Shown here piece by piece: positions 7,590 through 13,934 of a stretch of DNA of 13,934 nt. The notes beneath the pieces were generated by a model. The model did no database searches. It was not told the origin of the DNA and saw only the letters and a program-made list of their open reading frames with translations. The DNA is from Pseudomonadota bacterium (lineage in GTDB: Bacteria > Pseudomonadota > Gammaproteobacteria > Burkholderiales > Thiobacillaceae), in the NCBI GenBank assembly GCA_021836225.1, contig JAKBJA010000005.1:1-13934 (forward strand). Reading direction: 5' to 3'. The stretch's first letter is position 1. Every line of letters starts with the position of its first letter. A program made the translations under genes and the position numbers.

Positions 7590-9440
7590 ATGCCGAACAT
7601 CGACATCACCCAGCCCGAACTGGTCTGGCCCGGCAAGTACGACGAGCACGGCAACCGTGTCGTCAATCGCGGCGTGGCGTTGCCCTTCCAGGTGGTGGAG
7701 ACCATCAAGGAGGGCCGCGCCAGCCGCGCCGTCGGCCACACTACCGACCTGTTCGCCGCCAAGCCGAGCGGGCAGGACGAATGGCGCAACAAGCTCATCT
7801 GGGGCGACAACCAACTGGTGCTGGCCAGCCTGATGGCAGAGTTCGCGGGCAAGGTGGATTTGATCTACATCGATCCGCCGTTTGGCACGGGGTCGGATTT
7901 CTCCTTCAAGGTGCTGGTGGGCGATGGCGACGATCCCCTGCCGGGCAAGGAACCTTCGCTGATGGAGGAAAAGGCCTACCGCGACACTTGGGGCGGCGGG
8001 CTGTCCTCCTACCTGTCGATGCTGGCATCGCGCTTGGAACTGCTGCGTGGCCTGCTCTCCGAGACCGGCTCGATCTTTGTCCACCTGGACGTTCACGTCG
8101 GCCCCTACGTCAAGGTGCTGATGGACGAGATATTCGGCAGGGAGAACTTCCAGAACGAGATTGCCTGGTACTACTACAACAAGCTGCACGACAGCCGGAA
8201 GCGGCTGTTGCCCAAGGCCTTCGACCAGATTCTCTACTACGTCAAATCGAAGCAGGCGAGCTATACGTACAACGCCCTCAAAGAGCCACGCGATAAAGCA
8301 GTCAAAAAACTCAGATACAAGAAGGTCGATGGAAAAATCCAGAATATTATCGGCGAGGATGGCAAGGCGGAGACCTACATCAGCGAAGAACGGACGGTAG
8401 ATAACATCTGGCGCATCCGCTGCCTTCAGCCCGCCAACAAGGCCGAGTGGGTGCATTACGACACCCAGAAACCCGTTGACCTGATTGAGCGGGCGTTGGC
8501 TTTGGCCTCCAAACCGGGCGATCTGGTCTTGGATTGCTTTGCCGGTTCGGGCAGCACCCTGGTGGCGGCCGAACGCAACGACCGCCGCTGGATCGGCTGC
8601 GACCTCGGCCGCTTCGCCATCCATACCACCCGCAAGCGGCTGCTGGAAACCCCGGACTGCAAGCCCTTCGAAGTCCTCAACCTGGGTCAGTACGAGCGCA
8701 AGTACTGGCAGGGCGTGAGCTTCGGCGATGAGAGGCCGGCGGAGCAGGACGTCGCGGCGGTGGCGGCCTATGCGCGCTTCATCCTCGATCTGTACCACGC
8801 TCAGCCGATCGCCGGCACCCATGTTCACGGCAAGAAGGGCGCGGCCTTGGTGCACGTCGGCGCGGTGGATGCTCCGGTGACCATCCGCGAGGTGAACGAG
8901 GCCGTGGCGGAAGTCGCCGCCCTGGGCCAGAAGGAACTGCACGTGCTGGGCTGGGAGTGGGAAATGGGCCTGCACGATCCGCTCGCCCAGCAGGTGCAGC
9001 GCAGCCATCAGGTGAAGCTCAGGCTGCTCAACATCCCGCGCGAGGTGATGGAACGGCAGGCGGTGGAACGCGGCGACGTGCGCTTCTTCGACCTCGCGCA
9101 CCTGGAAGCCGAGATCGTGCCGGACAAGCAGGGCAAGCGGCGCGTGCGGGTGAAGCTCGCCAACTTCGTCATCCCCGACACCGAACTGATCCCCGACGAG
9201 GTGCGCGCCAAGATTGCCAAGTGGTCGGATTACATCGACTACTGGGCGGTGGACTGGGACTTCCGCCACGACACCTTCATGAACCAGTGGCAGGCCTATC
9301 GCACCCGCGCCAACCGCAAGCTGGCCCTGGAGAGCGATGCCCACGAATACGCCGAGCCGGGCCGCTACCAGGTGCTGGTCAAGGTAGTGGACATCTTCGG
9401 CAATGACACCAGCCGGTTGCTTACGTGGGAGGCTAAGTGA
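7590..9440 (+). CDS. mod: Site-specific DNA methyltransferase, beta class, type III Mod-like
   Basis: 616 aa, ATG start with a weak purine-rich site AAGAAGAA (7577-7584). Motif IV comes first, LIYIDPPFGTGSD (DPPF at 95-98), then TQKP (291-294) and motif I LVLDCFAGSGS (313-322). This order defines beta-class amino-methyltransferases, typically N6-adenine (DPPF rather than DPPY is tolerated). The roughly 190 residues between motifs IV and I hold the presumed target-recognition region. About 255 residues follow motif I, ending in WSDYIDYWAVDWDF and GRYQVLVKVVDIFGND, which looks like a PKD/Ig-like beta fold. With the Res-like protein two genes downstream it should form a type III-like restriction-modification enzyme; target sequence unknown. 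Bases 8281-8350 are unusually AT-rich (26 G/C of 70 by hand count). Its TGA overlaps the next GTG in the string GTGA. Confidence 0.88.
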   Translation: MPNIDITQPELVWPGKYDEHGNRVVNRGVALPFQVVETIKEGRASRAVGHTTDLFAAKPSGQDEWRNKLIWGDNQLVLASLMAEFAGKVDLIYIDPPFGTGSDFSFKVLVGDGDDPLPGKEPSLMEEKAYRDTWGGGLSSYLSMLASRLELLRGLLSETGSIFVHLDVHVGPYVKVLMDEIFGRENFQNEIAWYYYNKLHDSRKRLLPKAFDQILYYVKSKQASYTYNALKEPRDKAVKKLRYKKVDGKIQNIIGEDGKAETYISEERTVDNIWRIRCLQPANKAEWVHYDTQKPVDLIERALALASKPGDLVLDCFAGSGSTLVAAERNDRRWIGCDLGRFAIHTTRKRLLETPDCKPFEVLNLGQYERKYWQGVSFGDERPAEQDVAAVAAYARFILDLYHAQPIAGTHVHGKKGAALVHVGAVDAPVTIREVNEAVAEVAALGQKELHVLGWEWEMGLHDPLAQQVQRSHQVKLRLLNIPREVMERQAVERGDVRFFDLAHLEAEIVPDKQGKRRVRVKLANFVIPDTELIPDEVRAKIAKWSDYIDYWAVDWDFRHDTFMNQWQAYRTRANRKLALESDAHEYAEPGRYQVLVKVVDIFGNDTSRLLTWEAK

Positions 9441-10924
9441 GCAACGTTGACACAGTGGGCGATCCCGGTCTTGTTGTGGCGGTCCTCTCGACGGAGGAAG
9501 GGGTGCGCTTCGAGACCAAGCGCGTGTCTGGAAAAATGGTGCACAAGGCGCTGGAAACGGTGTGCGCTTTCGCCAACACGGAAGGAGGCGTGCTGGCATT
9601 AGGCGTGGAGGATGCGGACAAGGCAGTCGGGACCGCGCGGTTGTTTGGCATCGAAGAAAACCCCGTGGCGCTGGATGAACTTACGCGCAAGCTAACAACG
9701 CAATTGACCCCACCAATCGATGGTATCCGCTTCGTCAAGGTGGCCTGCTCGTTGCGGGACGGCCAGGCCGGGCGACTGGTCCTGGTGCGGGTGCCGAAGA
9801 GCCCGATGGTGCATTCGGTTGTCGAAGGCGGCACCTGGCGGCGGATGGGCAAGAGCAACCGGCAAATGTCAGCTACAGAGATCGCGACGCTTTCTTTTTC
9901 ACGCGGTCTGGTCAGCGCCGAATCAGCACTGGTGGATGTACCGCTGGAACTGCTGGATACAGAGACATGGCGCCTTTATTGTGCCAGCCGCGCCTTGCGC
10001 AGCGGTGATATTGCTGACCGCCTGTTCCGCCTGGGCCTCGCCAAGCAGCGGGACGGCCAGTTGCTGCCCACCCGCGCGGCCGTCCTGCTGTTTGCGGACG
10101 ACCCGTCCGGAGTGCTGGCCGCGAAGGCCGCCATCCGGGTGTTTCATTACACCGGCAACCGCGTCGAACATGGCCCGCTGCCCAATCTCAGGAAGACGCC
10201 GAAGACCATCACGGGTCCCTTGATACGACAGGTGGCCGATGCCTACGCATTCGTGGCGGGCGAGATTGCCCAGGGGCTGACGCTGGCGGCGTCGGGCTTT
10301 GAGACAGTGCATCGCTATCCCGCGCGCGTCATACGCGAGGCCATCACCAACGCGGTGATTCACCGCGATTACAGCCTCGCCAAGGACATCCAGGTACGCA
10401 TCTTCGACAACCGCATCGAGGTGGAAAGTCCCGGCGTGCTGCCGGGCAACATTACCTCCGCCACGATAGAACGTGCCGGCTCGTTCAGTCGCAACCCGCT
10501 GATTGCCGCCAATCTGCGCGAGTTTCCCGAGCCTCCCAACATCGATGCCGGAGAAGGGGTGCGCATGATGTTCGCCACCATGCGGGCCGTCGGCCTTTAT
10601 CCGCCGCTCTATATGTCGCGCCCCGCGCTGGATCGGGACGCGGTGCTGGTCATGCTACTTAATGAGGAACGGCCGGCCATATGGGAGCAAGTCAGTGACT
10701 GGATCGAACGTCACGGCTCCATCAACAACCGCACCCTGTGCCGGATCGCGGAGGTGGATACCCTGAGGGCGTCGAAGATGCTGAAACGCTGGGTGGAGCA
10801 GGGGCTGCTGGTCATGGACACGAGCCACGGCAAGCAAAAAACCTTGTACCGAAAACCTGACGGCGGTGAGGCCGCCGCTTTGTTTTCATTATCCGGTGAC
10901 GCAGATAATGACCGCGAGGGGTAG
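9437..10924 (+). CDS. AlbA_2 (Schlafen-like) / GHKL ATP-binding protein with winged-helix tail
   Basis: 495 aa. The N-terminal AlbA_2 domain (about residues 10-155) shows FETKRV (E26), ALETVCAFANTEGGVLALGV (38-57) and the closing RMGKSNRQMS. The central part (about 285-380) is a HATPase_c_4-type fold: REAITNAVIHRDY (300-312), DNRIEVESPG (324-333) and GEGVRMM (372-378). Residues 400-472 look like a winged helix-turn-helix (RTLCRIAEVDTLRASKMLKRWVEQGLL). Proteins of this kind are usually annotated as ATP-binding proteins or transcriptional regulators, and AlbA_2 domains recur in phage-defence genes. The start overlaps the mod stop by 4 nt (GTGA), with GGGAGG at 9427-9432, so translation is coupled to mod. 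A role as regulator or as third subunit of the restriction enzyme is inference. The 3' end of the gene carries a terminator-like hairpin. Confidence 0.85.
   Translation: MSNVDTVGDPGLVVAVLSTEEGVRFETKRVSGKMVHKALETVCAFANTEGGVLALGVEDADKAVGTARLFGIEENPVALDELTRKLTTQLTPPIDGIRFVKVACSLRDGQAGRLVLVRVPKSPMVHSVVEGGTWRRMGKSNRQMSATEIATLSFSRGLVSAESALVDVPLELLDTETWRLYCASRALRSGDIADRLFRLGLAKQRDGQLLPTRAAVLLFADDPSGVLAAKAAIRVFHYTGNRVEHGPLPNLRKTPKTITGPLIRQVADAYAFVAGEIAQGLTLAASGFETVHRYPARVIREAITNAVIHRDYSLAKDIQVRIFDNRIEVESPGVLPGNITSATIERAGSFSRNPLIAANLREFPEPPNIDAGEGVRMMFATMRAVGLYPPLYMSRPALDRDAVLVMLLNEERPAIWEQVSDWIERHGSINNRTLCRIAEVDTLRASKMLKRWVEQGLLVMDTSHGKQKTLYRKPDGGEAAALFSLSGDADNDREG
10861..10887 (+). terminator. Terminator-like hairpin inside the 3' end of the AlbA_2 gene
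   Basis: A perfect 6-bp GC stem, CGGCGG (10861-10866) and CCGCCG (10872-10877), encloses a TGAGG loop and is followed by CTTTGTTTTC (10878-10887). This is the layout of an intrinsic terminator, though the T-run is interrupted and the stem is short. It overlaps codons for residues 476-484, so it may be partial or translation-dependent (an attenuator), or simply chance in GC-rich code. Confidence 0.4.
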
Positions 10925-11004
10925 TTAATGTCATTTATTAATCAATTGGTTAAGTCAAATCTCATTATCTACACAGCGACTTCTTGCCACGGATCGGAGC
11001 GTTC
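10925..11004 (+). promoter_or_regulatory. AT-rich gap before res, candidate promoter region
   Basis: Eighty nt of much lower G+C than the flanking genes. It includes the palindrome at 10938-10953 and ends with GGAG (10996-10999), 5 nt before ATG 11005. No box pair matches sigma-70 consensus well, but the composition, palindrome and upstream hairpin suggest a separate start of transcription for the restriction gene. Confidence 0.4.
10938..10953. promoter_or_regulatory. AT-rich palindrome, candidate operator upstream of res
   Basis: TTAATCAATTGGTTAA matches its own reverse complement at 14 of 16 positions, with a CAATTG core flanked by TTAA arms. It lies 51 nt before the res ATG. It could be the binding site of the winged-helix protein encoded just upstream, or of another regulator; this is inference. 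Confidence 0.4.
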
Positions 11005-13749
11005 ATGAGCGAGCACGTCAACGTCCTGGAAATCGATCTGCCGGAAATTCAGGCGTGCAACCCCTACGCGCCGCCGCGCAGCCATCTGGTCAAGGCCGGC
11101 GCGGACGCGTGGGAGGAGGCCGCAGGCCGGCGGGAAAGCCGTACCCTCCTGGTGACGCGCATCCGCAAGCAAGTGGATGCCTGGCGCGAAGGTGATTACC
11201 CGGGCGCCTCCGACACCACGCGGCGGCTGTTTCAGTACTGGTTCGAGGAAGACCACCTGCTGCCCTCGGGCGAACCGTTCCGCTTCTACTTCTGCCAGCG
11301 CGAGGCGGTGGAGACGCTCGTCTATCTCTATGAGGTCGAGCAGCGGCGGGACGTGGCCGAACTGGTCCAGGCCTACTTCGAGAGCCCCGACCTGCTGGAA
11401 CTGGAGATTCTCACTTCCACCAAGGGCACGCGCAGCTTCCGGCGTTACATCCCGGAAATCGGCAAGCAGGCCGAGCAGGAGCTTCCCCCGGCGGGACTAA
11501 CCCGCTATGCGGTGAAGATGGCCACGGGCAGCGGCAAGACCGTGGTCATGGGGCTGGTCATCGCTTGGAGCCTGCTGCATCGCCGGCTGGAGGCGGGCAG
11601 CTTGGCGGCGGACAATTTCCTGGTGGTGGCACCGAACGTGATCGTCTACGAGCGGCTGCGCGAGGACTTCGAGTCGGCCCGGGTTTTCCATCAGTTGCCC
11701 ATCGTGCCGCCGGAATGGAAGAACCAGTTCGCGCTCCAGGTGACCCTGAGGGGAGATGCCCGCGAGCCGGCATCCGCCGGCAACCTGTTCCTCACCAACA
11801 TCCAGCAGATCTACGAGGACAACGGAGCGCCCCAGGCGCCCGTCAACCCGGTCGCGGCCCTGCTGGGCAACGCGCCCAAGGGCAACCTCACCACGGCCAC
11901 GCCCATGCTGGAGCGGGTCAAGCGCCTGCCCAATCTGATGGTGCTCAACGACGAGGCTCACCACGTCCACGACGAGGACCTCGCCTGGAACAAGACCTTG
12001 ATGGCGTTGCACGACAACCTCAAGGCCCGAGGCACGGGCGGGCTCGCGCTGTGGCTGGATTTCTCGGCCACGCCGAAAAACCAGAACGGCACCTTCTTCC
12101 CCTGGATCGTGGTGGACTACCCGCTGGCCCAGGCGGTGGAAGACCGCATCGTCAAGACCCCGCTCATCATCCACCAGACCGACAAGCCGGACCCCGACCG
12201 TTACGCCCACAGCGAGGCGGGTGATGCCTACAGCAAATGGATCGCCATCGCCGTGGAGCGCTGGCGCAGCCACGTGAACGATTACGGGGCGGTGAACGAA
12301 AAGCCGCTGCTGTTCGTGATGGCGGAAGACACCAAGGACGCCGATTCCATCGCCGAGCGCCTGCGGCGCGAGAAGGAGTTCAAGGACAAGGACCGGGTGC
12401 TGGTGATCCACACCAAGGGCAACGGCGAGATTACCCAGAAGGACCTGGAAGCAGCGCGGAAAGCAGCGCGCGAGGTGGACGAGGGGCAATCCCGCATCCG
12501 TGCCATTGTCTCGGTGCTGATGCTGAGGGAGGGCTGGGACGTGCGCAACGTGTCGGTGATCCTGGGCTTGAGGCCGTTCACCGCCAAGGCCAACATCCTG
12601 CCCGAGCAGGCCATCGGCCGGGGCCTGCGCCTGATGCGCGGCGTGCCGCGCGACAACCACCAGATTCTGGAGCTGATCGGCACCAACGCCTTTGAGAATT
12701 TCATCCGAGAACTGGAGAAGGAAGGCGTGGGCATCCGCACGGTGAGCAGCCCGCCCAAGCCGGGCATCGAGATTTTCCCGGTGGAGGACCGGCGGAAATA
12801 CGATATCGCCATCCCCCGCACTACGCCGCTGTATGAACACCAGTATCGCCGGTTGGAAGAACTCGACCCGTTGAAGCTGCCGCCTTTGAGTTCCGAGAAG
12901 GATCTGGAAAAGGAACTGCGCAACCAGATCGACCTGATGCACGGAATCATCGACGTCAAGGTCGGTTCCGACGAGGTGGAGTTCAACGCGGAGAACGTGC
13001 CGCCGGTCGAAAACCTGCTCTCATCCCTAACCAGCCGTGTCGAGCGGCATGCCCGGCTCACCGGGCAGTTCAGCGAGCTCTATCCCAAGGTGAGGGAGTA
13101 CGTGCAGAAACGCTGCTTCGGCGGCATCGTCGAACTGGATGACGCCCGCGTCCGCCGCACGCTCAACCATACTGGGCTTCTCGATGCCATCGCCAATCTG
13201 TTTTCACGACAGATCGGCGTGCTTACCACCGAGGCGCAGCCGGTCAAACTCGTCGGGGAACCGTACCGGCTTTCCGATACGGCGAAATTCCTCTGGCGGC
13301 GCATGGTGGTGCCCGCTAGAAAAACAATCTTCAACCGGGTTGCCTGTTACAACGACTTCGAGGCGCGCTTTGCCGAGTTCCTCGACGGCTGCGAGGACAT
13401 CGACCGCTTCGCGGCACTGGCAGAGTGGTTTACCGAATTTCACGTGCAGTACCTCTCCAAGGCCGGAGCTATCCGGCTGTACTACCCGGACTTCGTTGCC
13501 GTCCAGGAATCAAAGGATGGCCCTGCCCATTGGATCATCGAAACCAAGGGGCGGGAGTTCGAGGACACGGACACCAAGGCAGCGCACATGCACCGTTGGT
13601 GCGAGGAGGTGTCACGGGAAACTGGGCAGCGTTGGAATTACCTGAAGGTTCCGCAAGTTACGTTTGATCAATTCGGCAAGGGAACCGCCGCAAGACAATT
13701 TGATGCGTTGATCGAGTGGGAAGAGAGGCAACGTAAGCTCGCAATTTGA
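11005..13749 (+). CDS. res: Type III restriction enzyme Res-like: DEAD/DEAH helicase with C-terminal endonuclease
   Basis: 914 aa from ATG 11005, chosen for GGAG at 10996-10999; an in-frame TTG at 10984 would add seven residues and has no ribosome site. Superfamily 2 motifs (numbered from ATG 11005): Walker A MATGSGKT (GSGKT at 175-179), DEAH 316-319 in LNDEAHHVHDE, SAT 354-356 and motif VI QAIGRGLRL (535-543). The C-terminus has a PD-(D/E)XK nuclease signature, YYPDF (P828, D829) then IIETKG (E846, K848), as in type III Res subunits, whose usual length is about 900-1000 aa. The expected role is ATP-dependent translocation and cleavage of DNA lacking Mod methylation. All key residues are present, so it looks intact. 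Unlike classic mod-res operons, it is separated from mod by a whole gene and an AT-rich gap. Confidence 0.88.
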   Translation: MSEHVNVLEIDLPEIQACNPYAPPRSHLVKAGADAWEEAAGRRESRTLLVTRIRKQVDAWREGDYPGASDTTRRLFQYWFEEDHLLPSGEPFRFYFCQREAVETLVYLYEVEQRRDVAELVQAYFESPDLLELEILTSTKGTRSFRRYIPEIGKQAEQELPPAGLTRYAVKMATGSGKTVVMGLVIAWSLLHRRLEAGSLAADNFLVVAPNVIVYERLREDFESARVFHQLPIVPPEWKNQFALQVTLRGDAREPASAGNLFLTNIQQIYEDNGAPQAPVNPVAALLGNAPKGNLTTATPMLERVKRLPNLMVLNDEAHHVHDEDLAWNKTLMALHDNLKARGTGGLALWLDFSATPKNQNGTFFPWIVVDYPLAQAVEDRIVKTPLIIHQTDKPDPDRYAHSEAGDAYSKWIAIAVERWRSHVNDYGAVNEKPLLFVMAEDTKDADSIAERLRREKEFKDKDRVLVIHTKGNGEITQKDLEAARKAAREVDEGQSRIRAIVSVLMLREGWDVRNVSVILGLRPFTAKANILPEQAIGRGLRLMRGVPRDNHQILELIGTNAFENFIRELEKEGVGIRTVSSPPKPGIEIFPVEDRRKYDIAIPRTTPLYEHQYRRLEELDPLKLPPLSSEKDLEKELRNQIDLMHGIIDVKVGSDEVEFNAENVPPVENLLSSLTSRVERHARLTGQFSELYPKVREYVQKRCFGGIVELDDARVRRTLNHTGLLDAIANLFSRQIGVLTTEAQPVKLVGEPYRLSDTAKFLWRRMVVPARKTIFNRVACYNDFEARFAEFLDGCEDIDRFAALAEWFTEFHVQYLSKAGAIRLYYPDFVAVQESKDGPAHWIIETKGREFEDTDTKAAHMHRWCEEVSRETGQRWNYLKVPQVTFDQFGKGTAARQFDALIEWEERQRKLAI

Positions 13750-13855
13750 AGGCAGTGGCAAGGAAGTCCATTTCCACACTCCATTAATTGCACTGTGTTA
13801 AGAAATTTCCACTCGTGCCGATAACAAGACCACCGGGCCTTGCGGAGGAGACGAA
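13750..13855. other. Gap between res and the IS transposase, probably holding the IS left end
   Basis: 106 nt with no gene. It should contain the left terminus of the IS701-family element, but the inverted repeat cannot be fixed without the other end. Two TTAA sites (13784-13787 and 13798-13801) fit the YTAR target preference of this family. An 8-bp direct repeat ATTTCCAC occurs at 13770-13777 and 13805-13812. Confidence 0.4.
13844..13850 (+). promoter_or_regulatory. Ribosome binding site of the IS transposase
   Basis: GGAGGAG with a 5-nt spacer before ATG 13856. This near-ideal site supports that start for the truncated reading frame. Confidence 0.6.
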
Positions 13856-13934
13856 ATGGAACTTGTGGATGAATTCGATGAGTACCTTGAGCACCTGTGC
13901 GGAGCGCTGGGACATGCCGATCGGAACGCCGGGC
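13856..13934 (+). CDS. IS701-family transposase, N-terminal fragment (runs off the right edge)
   Basis: Only 26 complete codons are visible, starting MELVDEFDEYLEHLC and continuing with ALGHADRNAG. The pattern of an acidic N-terminus, then L-x-x-ALG(H/R)-ADR, resembles the N-termini of IS701-family DDE transposases as I recall them. The catalytic domain lies outside the window. It has its own strong ribosome site and points away from res. With so few residues the family call is moderate and the integrity of the element is unknown. Confidence 0.6.
   Translation, partial: MELVDEFDEYLEHLCGALGHADRNAG

Noticed and set aside
7437..9599. Very long minus-strand open frame (720 codons) across mod
   Set aside because: It is antisense to a methyltransferase with clear motifs, its translation has no recognisable domain, and long antisense frames are expected in GC-rich code.
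11497..12942. Minus-strand open frame of 481 codons across res
   Set aside because: Antisense to the Res helicase motifs; composition is typical of a shadow frame, with no domain.
1..13934. CRISPR array, tRNA, rRNA or integrase/att site
   Set aside because: No regularly spaced repeats, no tRNA-like cloverleaf noticed, and no tyrosine or serine recombinase gene in the window.

Overview
The window reads as part of a defence/mobility island from a high-GC proteobacterium (roughly 60-65% G+C by eye). A beta- or gammaproteobacterium is my guess from codon use and protein style, and no gene here fixes the taxon. Every supported gene lies on the + strand. No rRNA, tRNA or CRISPR array was seen.

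Layout, left to right. (1) Positions 2-472 are the 3' end of an ATPase-like gene with a DUF234-type C-terminus. (2) A 202-bp non-coding gap carries weak promoter-like and repeat signals. (3) A RadC-family JAB/MPN protein (675-1379) overlaps by one base a UvrD/Rep-type helicase fused to a RecB/AddB-like nuclease with an apparent Fe-S cysteine cluster (1379-4156). (4) An AAA+ ATPase (4244-5227) and a cytoplasmic subtilisin-like protease (5231-7564) form a pair resembling IetA/IetS, known as a plasmid-stability toxin-antitoxin pair and later reported as anti-phage. (5) A three-gene restriction-modification block follows: beta-class DNA methyltransferase (7590-9440), an AlbA_2/GHKL ATP-binding protein with a winged-helix-like tail (9437-10924), and a type III Res-like helicase-endonuclease (11005-13749). 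(6) The start of an IS701-family transposase (13856 onward) runs off the right edge.

Spacing suggests one or two transcription units. radC and the helicase-nuclease overlap by 1 nt, ietA and ietS are 3 nt apart, ietS and mod 25 nt, and mod and the ATPase overlap by 4 nt. Two breaks stand out. One is an 87-nt gap before ietA holding a perfect 15-bp dyad. The other is an 80-nt AT-rich gap before res holding a 14/16 palindrome, preceded by a terminator-like hairpin inside the 3' end of the ATPase gene. The second break would let the restriction subunit be expressed separately from its methyltransferase.

Working together (inference): Mod and Res would mark and cut DNA, the helicase-nuclease would degrade DNA ends, and the AAA+/protease pair could act as a linked addiction or abortive-infection arm. 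The most notable points are the combination itself, the AlbA_2 ATPase wedged between mod and res, and the two regulatory-looking breaks.
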